A program made the position numbers and the translations under genes. From UBA10518 sp022837185 (lineage in GTDB: Bacteria > Desulfobacterota > Desulfobulbia > Desulfobulbales > Desulfobulbaceae): DNA of 64,000 nucleotides. This document shows, piece by piece, positions 17,485 to 25,748 of the stretch. The stretch spans positions 1-64,000 of the forward strand of contig JAVEQK010000009.1 in assembly GCA_034007705.1 (NCBI GenBank), given 5' to 3'. Every line of letters starts with the position of its first letter. The stretch's first letter is position 1. The notes below the pieces were generated by a model. It was not told the origin of the DNA. It made no database searches and worked only from the letters and a program-made list of their open reading frames with translations.

Positions 17485-17708
17485 ACTACAAATATTATAG
17501 ATAAACTGTCTGTACATATTTTACGGAGGAAACTCGGATGAAAGAGTTTTTTCTGTTCCTCCAAGTATAAGGCCTCCCGGGGTTCCACCCCTTTGAGGCC
17601 TTTGTCATTGCGTTGACAGCCGCGAAAGCCGCTCCTTTTCATCAGAGAGAAAAAGCGGCGGATAATAATTGAAAATGAATTGCGTCGCAACGGCAAGGAG
17701 GGCGAATC
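17485..17708 (+). ncRNA. Structured leader or small RNA with a 10-codon ORF upstream of the PilZ gene
   Basis: Three hairpins follow the promoter. The first pairs GGAGGAA (17525-17531) with TTCCTCC (17556-17562) and AAACTC with GAGTTT, which would hide the ribosome site of a mini-ORF at 17538-17570 encoding MKEFFLFLQV. The second pairs AAGGCCTC (17569-17576) with GAGGCCTT (17595-17602), contains an inner GGGG/CCCC stem and is followed by a short T run. The third pairs GCCGCT...TTTTC (17628-17640) with GAAAA...AGCGGC (17649-17659). It could be an attenuating leader for the PilZ gene or a separate small RNA of about 120 bases ending at hairpin 2. I recognise no known riboswitch class. Confidence 0.5.
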
Positions 17709-18158
17709 ATGCTGCATCCGAATTTGATGGAGTATATGTTGCTGTTTCCCCTTGTTCTCTTCTTTGGACTGCCGGCGGTAATCATGTCACTGGTCCGGTT
17801 GAAGGAAAAAATGATCAAGGCCGGATTGCGCCAATCCGGCGCCATCGGGGAACAGAGAAAATCGCCCCGGCGGGAATTCGACGGTATTGTCGCCCATGCG
17901 TCGGACGGGGAGCACTGCAGCAGGGTGGCGGTGAAAAACATTTCGGCGCACGGCATCTGCTTCTCCTGTCCCCCGAACAGTCTCAATGAGGACAAGGACA
18001 GACTGGCCGTCCTGCTGACCGGCGCCGGCAAGAATTTCCAGCTGCGGGTCCAGCCGAAATGGATAAAAAGCCAGGGACCGGAGCACAGCATCGGGGCCAC
18101 CATTGTCGACAGCCTCGGCAGGTGGGATGCATTTGCGGGGGTTCCCGGCAGGGTCTGA
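17709..18158 (+). CDS. Membrane-anchored PilZ-domain protein
   Basis: 149 residues. An N-terminal membrane segment (residues about 8-30, LLFPLVLFFGLPAVIMSLV) is followed by a cytoplasmic PilZ-type domain. The c-di-GMP motif is recognisable as PRREFDG for the RxxxR part and KNISAHGICF for the (D/N)xSxxG part; the first is imperfect, so binding is likely but not certain. AAGGAGG lies 7 bases before the ATG. The long structured leader and the divergent XRE-PAS regulator suggest its expression is tightly controlled. Confidence 0.72.
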   Translation: MLHPNLMEYMLLFPLVLFFGLPAVIMSLVRLKEKMIKAGLRQSGAIGEQRKSPRREFDGIVAHASDGEHCSRVAVKNISAHGICFSCPPNSLNEDKDRLAVLLTGAGKNFQLRVQPKWIKSQGPEHSIGATIVDSLGRWDAFAGVPGRV

Positions 18159-18241
18159 GGCCGTCCCGGGTCGGCGGCCCCTTCCCGCTGCCGGAGATGA
18201 CAGGGGAAAATGATTCCGGTGCACCGTCCTGACCGGGGTGC

Positions 18242-19651
18242 TCAACCCCAATCGTTCCCTGCCGGTCCGGTTCCCTCTTTCCGCCGGTGATACAGGCGAG
18301 CCCTGCGCACCATTGCCCTTGCCCATTCAGGGGCGCCCGGGGCAAGGACGTGGGTGTACAGGGCCAGGACATTGTTCCTGACCAGGCCGTCGCGGCCGTG
18401 CATGAAACCTGTACCCCGTTCGACGGCAAGAACCAGGTCTTCCGCCCGACCGTCCCAGCGGACAATGGTGGAATAGCGGAACTCATGCCCCTTGACGCGG
18501 GTTCCGGGCGGATAAAAGGGGTTGTCCCGCTCCGCGGTGAAAATGGAATACCCGTGGGCCTGGGGTCTTGAAGAAATACCGAAGGTAACCGGGAACACTC
18601 CGGCCAGCGGATATTCCCTTTCTTCCAGTATGATTGAGCGGCCGAGAAAAATCAGGCCGCCGCATTCGGCGTAAATGGGCATTCCCCGTTCGGCCGCCTC
18701 CCGCACGGATTCCCGGAAGGTTGCATTGTTCGCCAGTTCGGCGGCGCTGGTCTCGGGAAAACCGCCGCCGATATAGAGCGCGTCCAGGCCATCGGGTAGG
18801 GTTCGGGCCTGGAGGGCGTCGATCATGACCAGTTCTGCCCCGGCTTCCCGCAGCGCTTCGAGGTTTTCTTCATAGTAAAACTGAAAGGCCCGGTCCCGCA
18901 CTATGCCGATAGTCACCGTTGCTTTCCCGGGTTCAGGGATCGGCGGTGCAACGGGAACAACACCCATCAGCCCATCAATCCGACCGATGTCAAAATGGCG
19001 GCCGACGATGCCGGCGAGCAGATCGATGGCCCCGGCGGCCGATTCCGTTTCCTGATGGGGAACAACCCCGAGATGGCGCATGGGAAAAATATCCTTTTTC
19101 TGCCTCGGCACCGTCCCCACAACCGGAGTGGAGGCATATTGCTCCACCGCCTCCCGGATCACCGATTCCTGGCGGGAGGTGGCAATATTGTTGAGAATCA
19201 CCCCGGCGATGCGCACCCGCTTGTCCAATTCCCTGCAGCCGAGGACCAGGGCGGCGATCGTTCTCGTCGTTTTCCCGCAGTTAACGACCAGCAGGACGGG
19301 CAGATCGAGCAGCAGGGCGAGCTCGGCGGTTGAATAGCCGCCGGCCGCGTCAACGCCGTCATAGAGCCCCCGGTTGCCCTCGATAACTGCATAATCGCCC
19401 TGGACGGCATGGCGCCCGAATGAGGAACGGAGCACTTCGGGGGACATCAGGAAAGGATCCAGATTGTAGCAGGGGCGGCCCGCGGCCCGGCTGAGCCATC
19501 CCGCGTCAATGTAGTCCGGCCCCTTTTTGAACGGTATGACCCGCCGGCCTGATTTGCGAAGGTGCGCGGTCAAACCGACTGCGACGACCGACTTGCCTGA
19601 ACCGCCGCTGAGCCCGGCAACCACAATGCCTTTCACCTGGTGTCCCGCCAT
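18242..19651 (-). CDS. cbiA: Cobyrinate a,c-diamide synthase family protein (CbiA/DsrN-like)
   Basis: A 469-residue amidotransferase. The N-terminal ATP-binding domain has GLSGGSGKSVVAVGL and KKGPDYIDAGW, and the C-terminal class I glutamine amidotransferase domain has the nucleophile Cys in YAECGGLIFLG and a conserved HGYS. In the family these enzymes amidate side chains of cobyrinate; the DsrN branch is thought to amidate siroheme of dissimilatory sulfite reductase. No other cobalamin gene is nearby, so a siroheme role is a real alternative. The ATG at 19651 lies one base after the DUF374 stop, which supports this start over one 22 codons upstream. It is last in the purDE operon. Confidence 0.82.
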   Translation of the reverse strand: MAGHQVKGIVVAGLSGGSGKSVVAVGLTAHLRKSGRRVIPFKKGPDYIDAGWLSRAAGRPCYNLDPFLMSPEVLRSSFGRHAVQGDYAVIEGNRGLYDGVDAAGGYSTAELALLLDLPVLLVVNCGKTTRTIAALVLGCRELDKRVRIAGVILNNIATSRQESVIREAVEQYASTPVVGTVPRQKKDIFPMRHLGVVPHQETESAAGAIDLLAGIVGRHFDIGRIDGLMGVVPVAPPIPEPGKATVTIGIVRDRAFQFYYEENLEALREAGAELVMIDALQARTLPDGLDALYIGGGFPETSAAELANNATFRESVREAAERGMPIYAECGGLIFLGRSIILEEREYPLAGVFPVTFGISSRPQAHGYSIFTAERDNPFYPPGTRVKGHEFRYSTIVRWDGRAEDLVLAVERGTGFMHGRDGLVRNNVLALYTHVLAPGAPEWARAMVRRARLYHRRKEGTGPAGNDWG

Positions 19652-19652
19652 G

Positions 19653-20342
19653 TTATCGCCCTCCTCCGGGTCCGTTGTCGTGCCGCTCGATGCCGAATTC
19701 CAGCCATGCCTGCTCATACAGCTCGTTCATCCTCCCTTCAAGCAGCAGCCGGTACTCTTCAATTCCTTCGTCCCCCAGGTCCGGCGGAACGAGCAGCGGC
19801 TTGCCGTAGCGGATCACGATCCGGCAGAACGGCAGGGGCAGCACGGTCCGGTCCCAGCTGCGGAATGCCCGATATCTGTCCGCGGCCCAGACCATGGGAA
19901 AAAGGGGGGCTCCCGTCTTCGAGGCGAGAAACACCGCCCCGGGCTGCAGCCGCCGCGCCGGGCCCTGCGACCCGTCGGCCACCAGACCGAGATGGCTGCC
20001 GGCCTTCATGCCCCGGAGCAGCTTCATCAGGGCCGGTACACCCTGGCGGTTGGATGATCCCCTGACCGGCCGGAAATGCAGACGCTCGGCGATTCTGGCG
20101 ATATATTCCCCGTCCCGGCTGGCACTGACCAGCACCATGGCCGGGTATTGCCGCAAATGGTGGAGCATGTAGACAAAGGAATAATGCCAGAACGGCACGA
20201 TGACCGGGCCATGGCTCAGCGCTTCGTCCCGGTACTGTGCATCGCGCACGGTCACCCGGCAGGTGAAAAACCACAACCTGCTCAGCCAGACGTACAGCGG
20301 CGGCACCACCGCCAGGGAGGCGCGGTAGAGGACGTCACCCAT
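19653..20342 (-). CDS. DUF374 lysophospholipid acyltransferase-family protein
   Basis: A 229-residue protein with an N-terminal hydrophobic segment and the DUF374 core. IVPFWHYSFVYMLHH replaces the HX4D acyltransferase motif, and LVADGSQGPARRLQPGAVFLASKTG is the family signature. Homologues are related to LpxL-like or PlsC-like acyltransferases at the inner membrane, and several bacteria encode them near lipid A genes. The acceptor is unknown. It lies 71 bases after uvrB and abuts the cbiA-like gene, so it is part of the same operon. Confidence 0.82.
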   Translation of the reverse strand: MGDVLYRASLAVVPPLYVWLSRLWFFTCRVTVRDAQYRDEALSHGPVIVPFWHYSFVYMLHHLRQYPAMVLVSASRDGEYIARIAERLHFRPVRGSSNRQGVPALMKLLRGMKAGSHLGLVADGSQGPARRLQPGAVFLASKTGAPLFPMVWAADRYRAFRSWDRTVLPLPFCRIVIRYGKPLLVPPDLGDEGIEEYRLLLEGRMNELYEQAWLEFGIERHDNGPGGGR

Positions 20343-20413
20343 CGGGTCCTCCGGCAGGCGGAAAACTGGTTCCGCCGGGGTTGTGCATGGGGATACTTGC
20401 TGATAACATGTTC

Positions 20414-22429
20414 CTAACAGGCCAGCAGAAATTCGGTCAACTGCCTGATGCGGTCGCGGTATTCGGCCGCCTGCTCGAACTCCAGCGCTTCGGCCGCCCT
20501 GTGCATTTCTCTTTCCAGTTCCTTGATTTCGGCGCGGAGATCGTCGACGGAATGGTAGACCGTTTCCGGTTCGGCCGCAACCGGGGCCGCCGCCCGTCCC
20601 AGATCCTCATTCCAGCCGCTTGCCTTCAGGTGTTCGGTTATCGAATCCTTCACCGCCGAGCGCACTGTCCGCGGCGTTATGCCGTGCTCCTCGTTAAACC
20701 GGGCCTGGATTTTCCGGCGCCTGGAGGTTTCATCAATGGTGGCCCGCATGGACCCGGTTATGACATCCCCATAGAGAATGACCGTGCCGTTGGCGTTTCT
20801 CGCCGCCCTGCCGCAGGTCTGAACCAGCGACCGCTCCGAGCGCAGGAAGCCCTCCTTGTCGGCATCGAGCACCGCAACCAGGGAAACTTCCGGGATGTCC
20901 AGCCCCTCGCGCAGCAGATTGATGCCGATCAGCACGTCAAATTCCCCTTTGCGCAGGCTGCGGATCAGTTCGACCCTCTCCAGAGTATCGATATCCGAAT
21001 GGAGATACCGGACCCTGACCCCGACGTTCTCATAATATGCAGTCAGGTCTTCGGCCATGCGCTTGGTGAGCGTCGTGACCAGGACCGCTTCGCGCCGCTC
21101 CGCCCTGACCCTGATTTCCTCCAGCAGGTCGTCGACCTGGGTGGCGGCCGGCCGGACCTCAATCACCGGGTCAAGCAGCCCCGTCGGCCTGATCAACTGC
21201 TCCACCACCCTGCCCCGGGCCTTTTTCAGTTCGTACTCTCCGGGCGTTGCCGAGACGTAGACGATCTGCCGCACCCGCTCCTCGAATTCATCGAAGCGGA
21301 GGGGCCTGTTGTCGAGGGCCGACGGCAGGCGAAAGCCGTAGTCGACCAGGGTTTGCTTGCGGGAGCGGTCGCCGTTGTACATCCCCCTGATCTGCGGCAC
21401 GGCGATGTGGGATTCGTCTATGAACAGCAGATAGTTGTCGGGAAAATAATCAAGCAGGTTGGGCGGCGGCGCTCCCGCCGGCTTGCCGGTGAGGTGGCGC
21501 GAATAATTTTCTATGCCGTTGCAGTAGCCAAGTTCCTCGATCATCTCCAGATCAAACCGGGTCCGTTGCTCAAGCCGCTGGTATTCGACCAGCCTGTTCT
21601 GCGCCGCAAGCTCGGCAAGCCGATCCTTCAGCTCCTCCCTGATCTGCCGCAGGGCCAGTTGGATCCGGTCTCGGCTGGTGACGAAATGGCTGCCGGGGAA
21701 CACGGTCAGCTCCTCCAGGTCCCTGACAACGACGCCCCGCAGCGGATCGATGATCGAAATCGCCTCCACCGTGTCCCCGAAAAATTCGACCCGGACAGCG
21801 TGATCCTCCTCATGAACGGGAAATATTTCGATAACGTCCCCCCTGACCCGGAAGGTGCCGCGATGAAAGGAGATCTCGTTGCGTTCGTAGAGCATGAACA
21901 CCAGGCGGCGCTGCACCTCCTCCATGGGGTATTCCTTCCCGGTCTGGAGGAAAAGGTGCATGCTTTTGTACTCATCCGGCGAGCCCAGTCCGTAAATGCA
22001 GGAGACCGAGGCCACGATCAGGACATCCTGCCTGGTCAGCAGGGAAATGGTGGCCGAGTGGCGCATTTTATCAATGGCATCATTGATGGAGGAGTCCTTC
22101 TCGATGTAGGTGTCCGACTGCGGAATATACGCCTCCGGCTGATAGTAGTCGTAGTAGCTGACAAAATATTCAACGGCGTTGCGCGGAAACAGTTCCCGGA
22201 ATTCGGCAAAGAGCTGGGCCGCCAGGGTCTTGTTGGGGGCCATGACGAGGGCCGGCCGCTGCAGCCGCTCGATGACCTTGGCCATGGTAAACGTCTTGCC
22301 TGAGCCGGTTACGCCTAACAGCACCTGGTGATCCTCGCCGCGCAGGACTCCGTTGACGAGCTGGTCGATGGCCGCCGGCTGGTCCCCGGCGGGGATGAAG
22401 TCGGATTCCAGCTGAAAAGGGATGCGCAT
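20414..22429 (-). CDS. uvrB: Excinuclease ABC subunit B
   Basis: 671 residues, standard UvrB length. Visible are Walker A GVTGSGKTFTMAKV, the beta-hairpin region YYDYYQPEAYIPQSDTYIEK, helicase motifs DESHIAVPQIRGMYNGD and INLLREGLDIPEVSLV, and the C-terminal UVR motif (EIKELEREMHRAAEALEFEQAAEYRD in part). UvrB loads onto damage with UvrA and recruits UvrC in nucleotide excision repair. I took the ATG at 22429, which overlaps the tsaC stop by one base (TAATG) and begins MRIPFQLES as in the family; a 29-codon extension would run inside tsaC. Confidence 0.97.
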   Translation of the reverse strand: MRIPFQLESDFIPAGDQPAAIDQLVNGVLRGEDHQVLLGVTGSGKTFTMAKVIERLQRPALVMAPNKTLAAQLFAEFRELFPRNAVEYFVSYYDYYQPEAYIPQSDTYIEKDSSINDAIDKMRHSATISLLTRQDVLIVASVSCIYGLGSPDEYKSMHLFLQTGKEYPMEEVQRRLVFMLYERNEISFHRGTFRVRGDVIEIFPVHEEDHAVRVEFFGDTVEAISIIDPLRGVVVRDLEELTVFPGSHFVTSRDRIQLALRQIREELKDRLAELAAQNRLVEYQRLEQRTRFDLEMIEELGYCNGIENYSRHLTGKPAGAPPPNLLDYFPDNYLLFIDESHIAVPQIRGMYNGDRSRKQTLVDYGFRLPSALDNRPLRFDEFEERVRQIVYVSATPGEYELKKARGRVVEQLIRPTGLLDPVIEVRPAATQVDDLLEEIRVRAERREAVLVTTLTKRMAEDLTAYYENVGVRVRYLHSDIDTLERVELIRSLRKGEFDVLIGINLLREGLDIPEVSLVAVLDADKEGFLRSERSLVQTCGRAARNANGTVILYGDVITGSMRATIDETSRRRKIQARFNEEHGITPRTVRSAVKDSITEHLKASGWNEDLGRAAAPVAAEPETVYHSVDDLRAEIKELEREMHRAAEALEFEQAAEYRDRIRQLTEFLLAC

Positions 22430-23076
22430 TATTGTTCGTACTCCGGCGACCTGCCGGCCCGGGCCCGCAGCGCAGCACGTATTTCCCCAAAGGGAATGCG
22501 GCCTTCCCTGATGCATTCAACCGTATCGTCGCCGACTCCCACCAGGGTAGACCCTTGCACGCCGGGCGTCCGCCCTCCGTCAAGAATCATGTCCACCCTG
22601 CCGCCGAAAAACGCGCACACCTCCTCGGCGGTCACCGCGGCGGGCTCTCCGGCGCGATTGGCGCTGGTCGCCGTCAAAGGACCTCCAAAGGCGCGAACCA
22701 GACTGGCCGCGTCCGGATGGGGAGAAAGCCGGACGCCGACGGTTGCCGTTCCTCCGGTCAGCAGGGAGGAAAGATCGGCGCGGGCAGGAAGAACGAGGGT
22801 CAACGGACCGGGCCAAAAAGCGTCCATCAACCGGAGGGCGGTGTGCGGAACCCGGGAGGCAAGGAGGCTGACCTGACTGCGGTCGGCGACCAGCACGAGA
22901 ACAGGTTTGACCGTGGCTCTGTTTTTCAGGGTGAAGAGCCGCAGCAGGGCCCTTTCGTTAAAGGGATCCACCCCAAGGCCGTAGTAGGTTTCGGTGGGAA
23001 AAGCGATCAGCCCGCCGCCGCGGACAACGGCGGCGGCCCGTTCAATCTCCCGGCTGCTTGTTCCGGCGCGATGCAC
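22429..23076 (-). CDS. tsaC: L-threonylcarbamoyladenylate synthase (TsaC/Sua5 family)
   Basis: 215 residues of the YrdC/Sua5 fold, making threonylcarbamoyl-AMP for the t6A37 modification of ANN-decoding tRNAs. Motifs are GGGLIAFPTETYYGLG at the N terminus, the KNRATVKPV basic loop, WPGPLTLVL and PLTATSANRAGEP. It lacks the C-terminal Sua5 domain (full Sua5 is about 340 residues), so it is TsaC-sized with a slight extension. The start follows the purDE stop directly. The trmO gene at 57786-58271 acts later on the same modified base. Confidence 0.93.
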   Translation of the reverse strand: MHRAGTSSREIERAAAVVRGGGLIAFPTETYYGLGVDPFNERALLRLFTLKNRATVKPVLVLVADRSQVSLLASRVPHTALRLMDAFWPGPLTLVLPARADLSSLLTGGTATVGVRLSPHPDAASLVRAFGGPLTATSANRAGEPAAVTAEEVCAFFGGRVDMILDGGRTPGVQGSTLVGVGDDTVECIREGRIPFGEIRAALRARAGRSPEYEQ

Positions 23077-24849
23077 TCAGTTGCCCAATACCTTGTTTTT
23101 TTCCGCCACCTGGAGCGCCATGTCCCGGCTGAAACGTTCCAGGGCCTCGGCAATCTCCTGATTTTCAAGGGCGAGAATCCTCGCGGCCAGGACCCCGGCA
23201 TTCTTCGCCCCGGCCTTGCCGATTCCCATGGTGGCGACGGGGATGCCCGGCGGCATCTGCACGGTGGACAGCAGGGCATCAAGACCGTTGAGCGACGAGG
23301 CATCCAGCGGCACCCCAATGACCGGCAAACGGGTATGGGCGGCGACAACACCGGCAAGATGAGCCGCCATGCCGGCCCCGGCGATAATGATCTTGATTCC
23401 CCGGCCGGCTGCCGTCCTGGCGTATTCCGCGGTCTGATCGGGGGTGCGGTGGGCCGAGGAGATCCGCATCTCATAGCCGATGCCCACGGATTGGAGAAAA
23501 TCGGCGGCCGCCTGCATGGCCGCAAGATCCGAGTCGCTGCCCATCAGAATGCCGACTTCCGGACCATTGGGCCGCGCCAGCCTGCTCAGCGCCCGGTGCC
23601 CGATATCCCGGCGGTAATAACAACCGGGCCAGTGAATCGCCGCCACCGCCTCATACGCTTTTTTTATGGCGGCGCCGATATCCGGACCGATGGCCGTTAC
23701 CCCCAGAACCCTGCCCCCGGCGGTGACGACCTTTTTATTGCGCAGCGCCGTGCCGGCATGAAACACCATAACGTCGTCCATTTTGCCGGCCTTTGCCAGC
23801 CCGGTGATGGGCTTGCCGGTCGGGTATTCGCCCGGATAGCCCTCGGAGGCCATCACCACGCAGACGGTGGGCCGCGGGTCTATGTCAAGGCTGATTCCGT
23901 CAAGCCGCCCGTCAACGACCGCATCCATGACCTCAACAATGTCCGATCTCAACCGCATCAACAGGGGCTGGCATTCCGGGTCGCCGAAACGGCAGTTGAA
24001 TTCGAGGACATTGAGCCGGTCCCCGTCAATCATCAGGCCGGCATACAGCATCCCCTTGTATGGGCGTCCTTCAGCGGCCATGCCGCGGACGGTGGGAACC
24101 ATCACTTCCCGCATCACCCTTTGCGCCAGAGCCTCGGTCAGCACGGGCGCGGGCGAATATGCTCCCATTCCGCCGGTGTTGGGCCCGCGGTCTTCATCAA
24201 AAATTGCCTTGTGATCCTGGGAGGACGGCAGGGGCAGGACGGTCTTGCCGTCGGTGAAGGCGATGAACGAAACCTCTTCGCCGCGCAGAAACTCCTCGAC
24301 CACCACCCTGGCGCCCGCCCCGCCGAAGGCTTTTTCCTTCATGATCAGGTCGACGGCCCGGAGGGCCTCGTCCCTGGTTCCGGCGACGATGACCCCCTTG
24401 CCTGCCGCCAGTCCGTCCGCCTTGACCACACAGGGAACACCTGTTGTATCGATGTACTTCCTGGCTGCGGCCGGGGTTGTGAAGACCTTGTACCGGGCCG
24501 TGGGAATGGAGTATTTGGCGAGAAAATCCTTGGTAAAGACCTTGCTCCCCTCCAGTTCCGCCGCGGCCGCGGTTGGGCCGAATATCCGCAAACCACGCTC
24601 TTCGAACGCATCCACGATCCCGAGAGTGAGGGGTTCTTCCGGTCCGACAAGGGTCAGGTCGATTTTCCGCTGGACGGCAAAATCAGCCAATCCTTGAATA
24701 TCATTAGCTTTTATATCGATACAGGTTGCCAGCTTCCTGATCCCGGCGTTGCCCGGGGCGCAGAAAATTTTCTTCACCCGTTTACACTGTTGTATTTTCC
24801 ACACAAGGGCATGTTCACGCCCACCTGATCCTATGACCAGAATTTTCAT
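23077..24849 (-). CDS. purD: Fused phosphoribosylamine-glycine ligase / N5-CAIR mutase (PurD-PurE)
   Basis: A 590-residue two-domain purine enzyme. Residues 1 to about 425 are PurD (ATP-grasp): MKILVIGSGGREHAL, VVKADGLAAGKGV, EDRGPNTGGMGAYSP and EFNCRFGDPECQ. Residues 432-590 are a class I PurE domain: VGILMGSDSD, ISSAHRTPD, AGMAAHLAGVVAAHT and PPGIPVATMGIGKAGAKNA, with the active-site Ser and His intact. The two activities are steps 2 and 6 of the pathway, so they are not consecutive. The ATG at 24849 has GGAG 7 bases upstream and begins the family sequence. It is the first gene of the operon running to cbiA. Confidence 0.92.
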   Translation of the reverse strand: MKILVIGSGGREHALVWKIQQCKRVKKIFCAPGNAGIRKLATCIDIKANDIQGLADFAVQRKIDLTLVGPEEPLTLGIVDAFEERGLRIFGPTAAAAELEGSKVFTKDFLAKYSIPTARYKVFTTPAAARKYIDTTGVPCVVKADGLAAGKGVIVAGTRDEALRAVDLIMKEKAFGGAGARVVVEEFLRGEEVSFIAFTDGKTVLPLPSSQDHKAIFDEDRGPNTGGMGAYSPAPVLTEALAQRVMREVMVPTVRGMAAEGRPYKGMLYAGLMIDGDRLNVLEFNCRFGDPECQPLLMRLRSDIVEVMDAVVDGRLDGISLDIDPRPTVCVVMASEGYPGEYPTGKPITGLAKAGKMDDVMVFHAGTALRNKKVVTAGGRVLGVTAIGPDIGAAIKKAYEAVAAIHWPGCYYRRDIGHRALSRLARPNGPEVGILMGSDSDLAAMQAAADFLQSVGIGYEMRISSAHRTPDQTAEYARTAAGRGIKIIIAGAGMAAHLAGVVAAHTRLPVIGVPLDASSLNGLDALLSTVQMPPGIPVATMGIGKAGAKNAGVLAARILALENQEIAEALERFSRDMALQVAEKNKVLGN

Positions 24850-25026
24850 ATCACTCTCCATCAAATGGTAAGCACCAATCCGCGGACCCGGCCCGTCCGG
24901 CCCCCGATTTTCCCCCTCACCTAATTATCATCTTCCTGCCGCCCTGTCGAGTATTCCCATCATTTCTCCCGGATTTGATCCCTTCATCCGTGCTCAGGAA
25001 CCCAAGTGAGCAGGACGTCATTTTGC

Positions 25027-25055
25027 TTGACACTTGACACCGCATTTTGTTTAAT
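25027..25055 (+). promoter_or_regulatory. Promoter of the TetR-family gene
   Basis: TTGACA at 25027-25032, a 17-base spacer and TTTAAT at 25050-25055. A second TTGACA at 25034 is offset by 7 bases but has no matching -10. The palindromic operator begins 3 bases after the -10, over the predicted transcription start. Confidence 0.55.
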
Positions 25056-25057
25056 CG

Positions 25058-25075
25058 AATGAATGAGTATTCATT
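25058..25075. promoter_or_regulatory. Palindromic TetR-type operator
   Basis: AATGAAT (25058-25064), spacer GAGT, then ATTCATT (25069-25075): a perfect 7-base inverted repeat with a 4-base spacer. Its position over the start point of the TetR gene transcript indicates negative autoregulation. The shape matches operators of FadR/TetR-like repressors that sense acyl-CoA or efflux substrates. Confidence 0.65.
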
Positions 25076-25112
25076 TTGTGGTTTCCATCCAACCTATCAA
25101 TTTTATTGCCTG

Positions 25113-25712
25113 ATGAAAACAGCCGATAAACACAGCAAAATAATCAGGGCTGCCACCAAGGTGTTTGCCAAGAAGGGATTCTTCAATGCCCGGATATCGG
25201 ATATCGCCAAGGAAGCCAAGGTGGCCGACGGAACTATTTATCTCTATTTCAACAACAAGTATGACATGCTGCTGTCGGTCTTCGAGGAAAAGATCGGCAA
25301 ACTGGTCGAGCAGATAAATGCGCACCTGGAAAAGGAGGAGGATCCGCGGCGCATGCTTGAAATTTTTATCGCCAACCACCTCAGGGAAATGAAAAAGAAC
25401 AGGAACCTGGCCGAGGTGATTCAGATAGAGCTCAGGCAGACCAACAAGATGATCAAGGATTACCGGAACAACAAGTTCAGTGAATACCTCGATATTATTT
25501 CAACGATAATCAAACGGGGTCAGGCCCGCAACCTCTTCCGCCAGGATGTTCTTCCCGGCATAGCGAAGCGGGCTATTTTCGGCGCCATGGACGAAGTCGC
25601 CCGTATTTGGAACATCAATATCGATTCGGAATACAAGATCGAGGAAATTGAAAGTCAGGTCATTAAAATATTTCTGATCGGCATCCTGGAACATCCGGAA
25701 AAAACGGACTGA
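25113..25712 (+). CDS. TetR/AcrR-family transcriptional regulator
   Basis: 199 residues. The HTH lies at about residues 8-55 (KIIRAATKVFAKKGFFNARI, then SDIAKEAKVADGTIYLYF). The all-helical C-terminal ligand domain contains the stretch AKRAIFGAMDEVARIWN seen in FadR-like acyl-CoA-responsive regulators of sulfate reducers and Bacillus. I chose the ATG at 25113 because the upstream ATGs at 25047 and 25059 lie on or next to the operator. It is not next to a likely target: purDE diverges on the left and greA converges on the right. Confidence 0.85.
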   Translation: MKTADKHSKIIRAATKVFAKKGFFNARISDIAKEAKVADGTIYLYFNNKYDMLLSVFEEKIGKLVEQINAHLEKEEDPRRMLEIFIANHLREMKKNRNLAEVIQIELRQTNKMIKDYRNNKFSEYLDIISTIIKRGQARNLFRQDVLPGIAKRAIFGAMDEVARIWNINIDSEYKIEEIESQVIKIFLIGILEHPEKTD

Positions 25713-25748
25713 TTCCGGGGACCGGGCGGGTCCAGCCCAATGCTCCCT

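Noticed and set aside
20381..24828. Two long plus-strand frames (640 and 798 codons)
   Set aside because: Both are antisense shadows of uvrB, tsaC and purDE, whose motifs are unambiguous.
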